From Adineta ricciae (Eukaryota > Rotifera > Eurotatoria > Adinetida > Adinetidae): a stretch of 64,000 nt of DNA. The stretch lies in NCBI GenBank assembly GCA_905250025.1, contig CAJNOJ010000012.1, positions 620,001 through 684,000 on the forward strand, given 5' to 3'. Of this stretch, positions 22,501 to 32,131 are shown piece by piece (within the stretch, counting starts at the first letter, position 1; every line of letters starts with the position of its first letter). The notes beneath the pieces are model-generated. The model was not told where the DNA came from. It did no database searches and saw only the letters and a list, made by a program, of their open reading frames with translations. Position numbers and translations under genes: made by a program.

Positions 22501-23422
22501 GTAGCCAAAGTCTAAATCCAATTGTATCGACTGTCTGATAAGATTTGCATATACAGAGTTCTTCTCACAATATTAGCTTGTAAGGCATCGGCTAAATATT
22601 TTGCTCCTTCATCATTAATATGATTTCTTGGAAGATCAAGTGTAACCAATGTCTGAATTTAACGGCGTCTTTTTATTTAATTACACATCTAGATAGAGAA
22701 TTTCTCTTACTGTATTATGTTGTAATACGTTCGCCAGACGGATCACTGCATAATTGTCAATAGAATGATCTAATATGTGATTATATCTTCTACAGCCGTT
22801 GTATTTCAATGAACAAAGTGTCTATATAATGGGCACAAAAATAGTGTTCTTTTTTGTATGCGAAAACTATTCGACTAAATCTTATCTTCCACAGAAAATG
22901 TCTATATTGAAAAAGTTTGTAGATAGAATGTTTCGATAGATACCTTGTTGTATTTCAATGCATTGGCGATAAATATCAATTCTCTGTCGGTAATGCACAT
23001 ATCAACCTCAAGATGTATCGCAGTAATTGTCTGTAATCATCGAGGATAGAAATGTTATGCGAAGAGAGTGATTCAGACAATAGATCTTACTGAATTGTGT
23101 CTTAGTGCATAGCCGATTTGTTGTACCTGCTTTATAGGATGGTAGATAGTGAAGCAAAGATTCATCGTTTTCTGTGATGAATAATAAAGAAAACACATGG
23201 TTTTATGATATGAGGATAGTAGTTCTGTTTAACTTCGTAAATATATCCTTTGGAAATGTGTCAACTTACTTGATATGGCTGATAAGTTTTGAGAACTATA
23301 TTCAATCTTTGACAAACACCTTCCAATGATAGAAAAATAGAACGATGTTCAAGACGATCGAGTATACGATAGACAATTTCAACTGGTAACGTATGAAGAC
23401 TTAGAGAAGATTTCGATGACAT
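19559..23422 (-). CDS. F-box protein with about 24 RI-type leucine-rich repeats, allele 2
   Basis: Transcribed leftward from ATG 23422 (start of MSSKSS, kept in both alleles). An N-terminal F-box is seen as LPVEIVYRILDRLEHRSIF followed by VCQRLN. Next come about 24 short exons, most encoding one leucine-rich repeat. Two measured exons (22652..22569 and 22511..22428) are each exactly 84 nt, 28 codons, phase 0, and start with the TLxxLDLxxN core; introns are about 55-60 nt. The repeat consensus TLATLDLSYNCIGDDGARYL is the ribonuclease-inhibitor/NLR type. The protein ends ISRIKLE at 19559. Role by family: F-box proteins recruit substrates to SCF ubiquitin ligases, and the LRR horseshoe would bind the target. 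It could instead act as a sensor like NLR LRRs; no NACHT domain is seen. Confidence 0.75.
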
Positions 23423-23865
23423 CAGTAAAATTTCGAAGTGATTCTTTTCCTCAAGATAAACTCGCGAGCGACACACAATCTCATTGCTGATTTAGGGGTC
23501 AATCACATCGAAAAAATAATGTTGAATTAAGAAACATGATTGACCCTTTTACATAGCAACGCGAATTGTATTGGTTAATTCGGCATTAACTTTTCTGGTG
23601 TGAAAGGGGTCTTAGATTCGTTTATGAAACCAATAAAAAGCAAATTTGTTCCTGAGCATAAAAATAGACACCGACGGTACCTGTCCATATCAAACATGTT
23701 ATTTCGAAATTAAATCTACAAGATTCAGTTTAATTCTCTTTCTAAGACAACATATCAATGGACAGACAGGTGTGTCTGTGCGTACATCAGTGACATCTCT
23801 CAATTCTACTCATTTTTCAAGCGTAGTCGATAATGCGTGTTTTATTCGTGATAATTAGACACATC
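23423..23865. other. Intergenic
   Basis: Between the F-box/LRR start and the aldo-keto reductase remnant. Block D lacks about 90 nt of it (near 23494-23590). No gene is seen. Confidence 0.4.
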
Positions 23866-24396
23866 GCTACACAGTTAGATCTAGTTCTTCTTTGGAAAAG
23901 CGCGGATAGATTCTTCGAATATTGTTCTCTTCAAAGTCATCGGAACTTTTGGATCAATTCGATGTACGTAGTATAGAGCAACGTAATCGAGTTGAAGATG
24001 TCCAAGACTTTTGATAATCGCGTGATGAACATATTCTGCATCGCCACGAAACGAAAAAGATTTTAAGTCAGCAGAGACTACACCGGCAAATTTGATTGCA
24101 AGAAATACCTAATTGTGAAAGGTTCATGACTTTATTCAAAGATCAACGTGCGAGCTATACTGACTTTTTTGACGCTGTTGCGGATATTTTTTGAAATACT
24201 TCCCTAATAAATCTTCGCTGTCGCCGTAGACATCGGTAGTATCGAAATAAGTGCAACCGAGTTCGATAGCACGATCCAAGATCTTGAATCGTTCCTCGTC
24301 CGAAGCAACAGCTCCATAGCAAATAGATAAGCCCATCATTCCAAGGCCAATCGCCGATACGTTTGGACCATTTTTACCTAATTGTCGTTTAGGCAT
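23866..24396 (-). pseudogene. Aldo-keto reductase, allele 2, deleted
   Basis: The N-terminal exon is recognisable (MPKRQLGKNGPNVSAIG, DTTDVYGDSED). It carries one extra T in the homopolymer before the splice donor (near 24160; six T versus five at 37154). Between 23939 and 23950 the sequence jumps over 268 nt present at 36664-36931 of the other allele; the junction is the 12-nt ATCGGAACTTTT that flanks the missing piece. About 300 nt of the 3' end is also gone (near 23880-23905). The Arg codon that is a stop in the other allele is intact here (AGA). The product cannot form a TIM barrel. Confidence 0.8.
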
Positions 24397-24881
24397 TGTC
24401 AGACAAGAAGAACTTTCGAAATGTGCAATTGTAACACTTATTAGAGATCCTAATTTGACTATATATATACTCCAAAGGATAAAAACAAGGATGAACGCAT
24501 TCAAACTATGAGTCAGAACAAAGAAAGATTATTTTTCTGTTTTTTTGATATCATGTCACAATAAGAAAGAAAGAAAAACAACCATATTCCTTGTCAGTAT
24601 ATTATCTACAATAGCTGCCTGCATCATCAGGAGCGAATATGCATAAGCTTCTTTCGAACAATATTCGTTCGGATCATATATAATTGGCTGATGATGCTTA
24701 TATATGTGTTTCGCTTTCTATACGTGTGTGAAGCACGAATCAATCAAATAAACAAATACAAAAGTCTTATTTATTTTGTTAACGAATCAATCAACATCAC
24801 AATACGGCGGTGCAGATCAATGGCCTACACTTGTTTTGCTTTGATTATACCATTTATTACCGTTTGCCTTGACTTTCGGCA
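24397..24881. other. Intergenic
   Basis: A TATA-like element (CATATATAATTGG) lies near 24678, upstream of the membrane-protein remnant. Nothing else is recognised. Confidence 0.35.
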
Positions 24882-25819
24882 ATGATCGTCGCATACAAAG
24901 ATGTGAAATTAAGGAGTAACAAAAACCGAGACAAGGTGCAAAGTCTTTTGTTATTCAACCGTCTTGATTGCTATTTAATATTAGCAAATCTGATTCTGTT
25001 TATTGTATTGTTTCACTATGAATTATTTGAAATATACTGCTTTCATCCGACTATAAAATCGAATATCGCTCTGTGTTATACATAGAGCTAAGGGTAAACG
25101 GTGTAAGCAAGTATATAGATCAAAATCAAGCTCCCATCACTGATCCAGGAAACACCCATGGTGATAAATATGTTGACAAAAATGTTATCCGCGGTCGACG
25201 AAGCGGTATATTTTACCGTATACTTCGTGCTGTTTCGCTTTTGCTTCAAGCTGCTCTATACAGTGCGGGATCTTCGCTGTATTTCAAGAATTCCGTCGAC
25301 AAACTCAATGCATTACGAACAGGTGCAGCGTTGTTCGTCACTGGTACCTCCTTTCGATTGATTCTAGAATTGACAAGAATTTTCGAAGATCAAGTCGGTG
25401 TATTCCTCTATAATAAGTATCGAAGCTTTTGTATATCCAGATTATACAGTTGTTGAAGGAATCATACGATCTGAAGTTATAATCACTGATATCTTCTTGG
25501 TCATTGCTGTTGCATTCGATCTCACCTGTGCGATCTTATTTTTTCCCAGACTTGCATTTACACTCGGAAAAGTACTCTTCATCGTTAGTTCTGCTATTTT
25601 GTTGGTCACTAACTTGTGGATAATCTATCAATAGGCTGGGATGAGAAACGCATTCCGGGTTTTTCTGCAATTGCTGCCATCTTTTTCCTTCTTGGTTTAA
25701 AACTTTACTCACCTCAGTATAACACAAATCCATATAGAGTAGTTGGACTATACGCAGATGATGCAGTCAACGTCTTTATTGCCGTTATATTAGCTTCCAT
25801 AAATGCTTGTGCTGGTTAA
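24882..25819 (+). pseudogene. Degenerate multi-pass membrane protein, allele 2
   Basis: Several hydrophobic helices occur in sequence but in different frames: 24882-25085 (LILANLILFIVLF), 25073-25456 (LLQAALYSAGSSLYF, ALFVTGTSFRLIL), 25455-25634 (ITDIFLVIAVAFDL, VLFIVSSAILLVTNLW) and 25616-25819 (FSAIAAIFFLLGL). The only joins I can find need introns of under 30 nt, and the other allele lacks the matching AG. It may be a decayed four- or five-span membrane protein or a gene with exons I misplace. Family not recognised. Confidence 0.4.
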
Positions 25820-26257
25820 TAGTCACGAAAACATATTCGCTATCCTAGTAGTGTTGAGCTTTTTCATCGTAGGACATTCTTTAAATAGGTAGTGATGAAT
25901 AACGATATTTATTCGAGTGAGAATGTTAATCGACAACGTGTTGGAGGTGATATAAAGTAAGTCAAGCGTTGTTTTTTTCCCACTTAAAAGTCAGGAGCGA
26001 TTTAGTTCGTGTCAAATGACTCGCGCAGACATAGTATCATGACTTTCATGTTAGTATATGGAATTTGACTAGATATCAGTTACACTTATTTTTCTGGGAA
26101 TGACTTTTTGTAAATGGTATAAATTCAATCTAGAATTAAAAGTTAATACAAATGTACATCGTGATAACGACGATTTATACGATTGATGTAGCATGTGTCA
26201 TGTTTGCGTTCTTTGTTATTGCTTGTGTTTTGAAAGCCACTTCCTTTTACACATACG
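25820..26257. other. Upstream region of the glutamate-receptor gene
   Basis: No gene is seen. It is conserved with the other haplotype apart from small indels. Confidence 0.4.
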
Positions 26258-26265
26258 TATATAAA
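26258..26265 (+). promoter_or_regulatory. TATA box, glutamate-receptor allele 2
   Basis: TATATAAA lies 66 nt upstream of the receptor ATG and is conserved at 39293-39300 in the other allele. Confidence 0.5.
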
Positions 26266-26323
26266 CAGTGTTTCATGTATTGATTTGTATATTCAACACA
26301 AAAATCAGGTAACATAGTCGTCT

Positions 26324-28666
26324 ATGTTCACTGTGCAACAAACAGTATTTCGTTTGCTACTGCTGTTACTTGGTGTTCTATACAAAGTAAGGATACAAGC
26401 AACATCCGAGTCAAACTGGCCAGTTAGCACATCGAATACGAAACTACTCGGTTTCTTCCCTCAACAATCGAACAATAAAACTTACAATGAAACCTGGATC
26501 ATTCATTGTATGTCCATGTTTCGTGCAGCTATTCTTCTATCGCATCAATACAATATGATGTACCAAGGCGAACTGATTGGTTATGAAGAGATCGTCACAG
26601 GCGAAGATATTATGTTGACAATTGATGGTACATGTAATAAAGTGTCCGCATCGAATATCATCGGATTTGTTGGTCCAGCATATTCGAGAGAAGCACGATA
26701 TCTTTCGTCATTTGCACACCGATTGGGAATAATCAGTATTTCATACTCGGCGACGAGCCCGCAACTATCGACCATTGATAGTCAAGCTTTCTTTCGTGTA
26801 GTCCCATCAGATGAAAACACTGCACTGGGCATAACATTATTATTCGAACGGTACAAGTGGAAATCATCGATCATTATGCATCAAAATGATGAGTTTGGTA
26901 ATGATGGAATGGAGTCACTAAAACAGCAATTCAGTGAAGCGGATATCAGAACTCGAGAGACAATTCGACTCGGCATGAATGTAACCGATTATCAAATCGA
27001 TTGGGTACAAATATTAAAAGCGAGTTATTCGCGTATTGTTGTTCTCTGGGCCAATGAACAGTTAACAACGATGGTATTAAAGCAAGCTATGGAGGAAGAT
27101 TTACTGGGATCAGATTTTGTTTGGATATTGACGACGAATATGCCATTGACTAGTTTCACGCTACGAGAAAGACAAAAGTTAATTGGAATTCTTACGATCG
27201 AACCTATGCGCGCGGATGCGATAGAACAGCCAATCAATACAACGTTACTGAATCAAGCGTATGACATATGGAAACATTATCAACCTGAAACATTTCCAGG
27301 AAATGGTAATGTTAGTGACTTTGCATTATTCACCTTTGATGCAACATGGAGCTTTCTGTTAGCCTTGCAGAAACTTTGTACCACTGAACAATCGTGTTTA
27401 CAGATTAATAATGCTTCAAATTGTTATTACCGGCAGTTTTCCCGTTCTGAAATCTATTATCATTTGATGCGGTCCACATCGTTTTTAGGTGTATCGGGTG
27501 AAATTAGATTTTCTAACAGCACAACGGATCGTGTTGGTCATCAATATTATGTTGTTCGAAATATTCAGTCCATCGATGTACAAAACAAAACTATTGATCA
27601 TAAGCCAGTTTTGAAATGGGATACTGAATCATCTCAGTGGGCACAGTACAGAAACGAATCTGACGACATTGTTTGGCCAAGTCAAATAACAAAGGCTCCA
27701 GCAGATTATAAACTGATCAGAGGTAAGTCATTGTTAATATTATAGTCCATGTTGAACAACTATTTTGCTACATTTTAGGAACACGATTACGTATGGCAGT
27801 TATTGAAGCTACGCCATTTATAATACTGAAAAATCCCGCTATTTCGTACAGTGGAATGACAGGCAATTACAAGAAGATTGAACTGAGCGAATTCGATGGA
27901 TTTTATAAAGATATACTGGTTTATTTACAAGATAAAATGGGCTTTGTTCCGGTTGTCATGTTGGCTAAACCGACAGTACAATATGATCAGTTGGTAGAAG
28001 GGGTAGCAAACGATCTATTCGACACTGTAATGACGACAATCACTATAACTTCTCGACGAACTGCATTGGTTGATTTATCTATCGCCCTGATGCCGAGTGC
28101 CATTCGCGTTGTTATACGAAAATCCCAATCTAATGATTTTGATCTGTTCTTCTTTTTGGCGCCATTTTCATGGGAATTATGGGCAGTTATCGCAGCTACG
28201 ATAATATTTACCGCAATTTTATTATGGTTCCTTGGAAGGACACGTCCCAAAGGACGGAACCGTGATGTTATTAGGCATGGAATATTCGAACGTATTCATT
28301 ATGTATTATGTGCTATGCTCGGAAGAGATCGAAATGGAGAGAATAGATCAAGTGCTGAACAAGTTCTTATATATGGTTTGCACGTTATCCAAGTTGTTCT
28401 ATTTTCATTGTATACAGCTACTATATTATCGTTTATAATAGCAAATAACTCGACTACTATTGTGTCAGGAATCGACGATATTAAAAATGGTAAAGTCGCA
28501 CCGAATCGAATTGGAATTGTAAGTGGTTCTTCCATCGAATATTACTATCTGAATACGATTTCACATGGGAAAAAAGATTATTACGAAGTGAAAACATTAA
28601 ATGACATTTACCAAAGTTTGATCAATAAAGATATTGACGTAGGCCTTTGGAGTAATCATTCGATCA
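26324..28666 (+). CDS. Ionotropic glutamate receptor-like subunit, allele 2 (3' end cut by gap)
   Basis: Exon 1 is 26324..27722 and exon 2 27779..28666, with a 56-nt GTAAGT intron. The gene is open to the N at 28667; the complete allele at 39371-42168 shows that the last ~150 codons are missing only because block B ends. By my reading about 20 of 473 exon-1 residues differ between alleles. All landmarks up to the second ligand-binding half are present: signal peptide, amino-terminal domain with GFVGPAYSREA, S1 with SRRTALVDLS, three membrane segments. The apparent continuation past 28667 is an artificial fusion to FKBP sequence. Confidence 0.88.
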
Positions 28667-28667
28667 N
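28667..28667. other. Assembly join (single N) between blocks B and C
   Basis: Left: glutamate-receptor exon 2. Right: FKBP exon 6, identical to the end of block A. The two sides are not neighbours in either haplotype. Confidence 0.95.
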
Positions 28668-29055
28668 TTCGTCGCGGTCAATGCCATTTAACATTCAGGA
28701 ATTTCGAGCAAGCAAAGAAAGATTTCGAAGCAGTCATCAAAATCAATCCGTCGAATGTTGCTGCTGAACAACAAATCGAGCAATGTGAGCAACAACGTAA
28801 ACAGCATGAAATGAAGCATAAAGAGTCTTATCAGAGTTTTTTCAACGACTCGTCTCGGGCGAGCCTGTTTGAAGTGGATGACAAAGTGCGTTCGGAATGT
28901 TTTTACTGAGAGTAGATACAAACATTTTCGTCTTGTTTTAGTATGAAGAAGTAAAGAACAAAATGCAAGAGAAAAATGCGCTAAAATCTCTTGGACTCGA
29001 GCCAATTAGTCTTGAATCTCTCGGTATTCATCCTCCGAAGCCACCACAACAATAA
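28668..29055 (+). CDS. FKBP52-like protein, allele 1, 3' part
   Basis: Continues the gene cut at 12505: rest of exon 6 28668..28885 and last exon 28942..29055, ending LESLGIHPPKPPQQ. The first 79 nt duplicate 12427-12505. It encodes the end of the TPR region and the C-terminal tail of the co-chaperone. Compared with allele 2, the last residue is Gln instead of Arg. Confidence 0.85.
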
Positions 29056-29317
29056 AATGACTATAAAAAAACGAATACGAACTAATTCTTTCTTTTATCA
29101 AATGCTTATTTTGAAATAAATGAATTCGCTGATCGAGGTAGTACAATCATTTGAATTCGATTGTTTCCTGAGTCACTGACATAGAGATACTATTCACTAC
29201 TATCCATAGTAAGAGTGAGCGGAGCGTTCAAAAGAGATGAGGCGGTATCAGCCATACCATTACAGTCGCCTATATGAAGAGAAGAGCAATGTAAATGAAC
29301 TGATATATAACAATTTG

Positions 29318-30545
29318 TTATTCACCTGCAATCGTCATTCCGGCTGATTGGCCAAGACACCAACGTACAATGCGATTGTTTGCTGCATCGGCGATATAGA
29401 ATGTACTAGTATTCTTCGAAAGATAAATTCCACACGGTTCATTTAATTGACTATAATCAATCGAAAAACTAAATAGCATATTCATATCGCGCAGAAAGAT
29501 CTTACTTCGCTCCGATGCCAGCTCCATTTCCATCAGTTACAACTGTGCTCACAGCTGAACCAAGCAAATATCGAAGTATTCGATGGTTGAATGTGTCGGT
29601 AACATAGTAGAATCCATTGTCTTCGTCCAATGTAATGTCTTGAGGATTAAAAAGATGAAGACTATCATTACCTGACACACCAGTCTCACCAGCCAATAGT
29701 ATACCTACAACTGACGTAGCATTCCAGGGCATGATACGATGATTAAAATTGTCAACAATGTAAAAGTTGTCACTTAAATCCATACAAAACGAAGCAGCAC
29801 TTTCAAATTGTGTCGTACTTGCTCCACAGGTGCTACCAAAAAGTGTGCTGGGTGTTAGTGACCCATTGTGATACTGTGTCATCAGACAAAAGTGACCATC
29901 GATCACAAACAAATCGACAAGATTTTTATCATACACAGCTCGTCGAGGTTGCAACCAAGTACCAGATGAAGCAACTACTACACCGCTAGTTTGATTTGGA
30001 TACACACGCAATACTCGGATGCTGTTCATGTCGGTGATTAACATAGACTTATCACTATCTATTGTAATACACCAAGGAAAATTCAACTCAAACAGTGAAC
30101 TACCCGCCGGACCATTTGCATATTCAAATACGGTAACACTCGTAAGACTTAGACTCACTAAACATAAATTGAACATTTTGACTCCATATATAAAACTATA
30201 ATTACCTGATGTACAATTGAACGTAGTTGTCGGTATACTCTGTGTAGTAGATTCTACTTTGCTTGTTGATGAGAGATAATAAAATTAGCTATTGGAGTGA
30301 AAAACCCATGAAAAGTACGTATCCTTGACAGTTGCATTTGTATAGAACTGGCAAGTGTGATTGTCGAAACAATTGAATACCGTTATAGTCGACGATTTTA
30401 ACATTGTACAGATGCACGTTTCTCGTGTGCCATTTCCTGTGCTTGAATACAGCGAGGTATGCACAGTAAATATTTTAGGTATCAGTTGAACGGATACCGA
30501 ATACACACTTGGTGTGAGAAAGCTGGCAAACAACCATGAAAGCAT
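29318..30545 (-). CDS. NHL-repeat secreted protein, allele 1 (possible premature stop)
   Basis: Begins at ATG 30545 with a signal peptide (MLSWLFASFLTPSVYSV), then a Cys/Thr-rich segment with N-glycosylation sites, then NHL blades. Examples are GSSLFELNFPWCITIDSDKS, NFYIVDNFNHRIMPW, and FYYVTDTFNHRILRY. The last exon (29318..about 29465) joins across a ~48-nt intron to give GAGIGANFSIDYSQLNEP and ends at TAA 29318. An in-frame TAA near 30287, where the other allele has CAA, separates the signal-peptide segment from the NHL part. Unless an intron removes it, this allele is also broken. Role: extracellular beta-propeller, ligand unknown. Confidence 0.6.
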
Positions 30546-30920
30546 TCTAGAAAAACAGAAACGAGTGAGAAACTTTACTAACTGAATAGAAGATGTACTA
30601 TTTTATATGTGAAGAGAAACCAAGACGCTGTTTTTTACATCGTTTGAAGTTGATGAAACAATAAAGCAAATGATTTTTTCTTATTGGACGTATAGAAATG
30701 TGATCGTCATGTGATATCAAGTGCTGGAGTGATTGCATTATCATCTATAGAATAAAGAACTTTCGTCTCCAAAGAGAAAAAGCTTTTTTCAATTTCATCG
30801 AGCCTAAGTAGTCATAATGGTAGATAAGTAGTTTATTCAACAACTAAATACATGATCAAACGCTCGAAAAGCATTAATTGCTCTCAGTTAAATGTTATTG
30901 ACGAACTATTTTTAAAACGT
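30546..30920. other. Intergenic
   Basis: Spacer between the NHL gene and the 3' end of the beta-sandwich gene. Nothing is recognised. Confidence 0.4.
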
Positions 30921-31824
30921 TTATTGATACAAATAAAAGTTCATATTATCAATATCACCATTATTGTTCGTTCCAGTATATCGTGTTATGTTCACCAGAA
31001 CTGTCGCTGATCGAGCACCGGAGGGTACGAATCCTGATGTTTGTTTCGGAATAAACAAAGAGACATTTCCTCGATCAGCAGCAAGTACAGGTCCAATGCG
31101 AGCGATGCTACCAACCATTTGATTGTTTTGATCAAGAAATGTTAAATCGATCACAGCACTATCGTTCTGAACGTTGATGCCACCGAGCCATGCTGATAGA
31201 TTAAATTTCACTGTTTGACTGTCGAGAAGACCAGAGTCCACTTGATTAGTTAAGTTAATAGTTTGCCACATGGAGGTCATCGCGGATTGATAACCCATAA
31301 TATAGCAAAGACCACGTTCATTCTGCGGTATCATTGTCGAGCTCTGATCGCCAAAAAAAGTGTTGTTATAATATATTTGTGAGATGGGACCGCTGACATT
31401 CCATCCCGGCGGACTGGCCGTTTCATTTGCTAGTGAACAGACGCCCGTTTCACCGTCGCCATTGGTAATCAAATTAATGTTGAATATTGCTAAACATACA
31501 AAGATACATTTAACATATCATCAAAGACAGAATGTAACTAACCGATAGTAGTAGTTGCTGTTGTTGCTGAGGCAGTAGTAGTATTTGTAAAATGTGTTGA
31601 AGTTTCGATTGTTGTGACTGTCTTACGTAAATACAAGGTGAGAAATGTTGCAAAAATAATCCCGGAAAGTAGTGCTCCAAGAATCAAGCCCAAGCAGACG
31701 GGAGTGATACGACGTGTGCTACGAATATTTCATTAAATTTCTCTGTAGACATAGAAAAAGAACAGACAGCTTACTGAGAAGGACGACTTGTTTCTGGCCA
31801 GATGCTGTGCTGTTCGTTACTCAT
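30921..31824 (-). CDS. Type II membrane protein with extracellular beta-sandwich domain, allele 1
   Basis: Exons in transcript order are 31824..31775, 31718..31543 and 31489..30921, with lengths 50, 176 and 569 nt identical to allele 2. The 264-residue product differs at only a few residues (for example INVQ for ITVQ and VSLF for ISSF in the ectodomain). Conservation of reading frame and splice sites in both haplotypes, next to a decayed NHL gene, argues that it is under selection. No enzyme motif is seen; ligand binding is inferred only from the fold-like pattern. Confidence 0.7.
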
Positions 31825-31982
31825 TATTGCATTTGATTTTATGAATTATGTCGTTATGCTCGACACGAGTACCACTATAGAAATTTATTCATCGCATTCA
31901 TTACCATTTTAATCGAAAGATATCTTCGCGAGTTTCTCTTTTGTATGAATTCATTCAATTGAAAAATGTATTTGTTATTCTC

Positions 31983-31983
31983 N
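31983..31983. other. Assembly join (single N) between blocks C and D
   Basis: The left side corresponds to 18230 and the right side to 19411 of block B, so about 1.2 kb of haplotype 1 is missing here despite the one-base gap. Block D starts inside the tRNA gene. Confidence 0.9.
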
Positions 31984-32051
31984 AGCGAGTAGTTTCGATC
32001 TACCGACCTCTGAGTTATGAGCCCAGCACGCTTCCACTGCGCCACGCTGCT
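31984..32051 (-). tRNA. Initiator tRNA-Met (CAT), 3' end cut by gap
   Basis: Identical to bases 1-68 of the tRNA at 19407-19478, including the CAT anticodon and ATCGAAA loop. The last bases of the acceptor stem and the discriminator fall in the gap. The multicopy nature of tRNA genes probably explains why the assembly broke here. Confidence 0.85.
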
Positions 32052-32131
32052 CTCGTATATTTTCACTTTTCTTTCTGGTTCTCTCGTTTATTATGATATA
32101 GAATAATTTCGACACGATTAAATACATCTTA

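Larger units (their letters stand above)
19411..28666. repeat. Block B segment allelic to the start of block D
   Basis: Collinear with 31984-41713 in direct orientation. The last ~210 nt (28455-28666) are identical between the two. Confidence 0.9.
28668..31982. repeat. Block C, haplotype 1
   Basis: Allelic to 15240-18230. It follows block A in the natural order. Confidence 0.88.

Noticed and set aside
27793-28767. Frame joining glutamate-receptor exon 2 to FKBP sequence
   Set aside because: It crosses the N at 28667. Both halves have proper continuations elsewhere, so the fusion is artificial.
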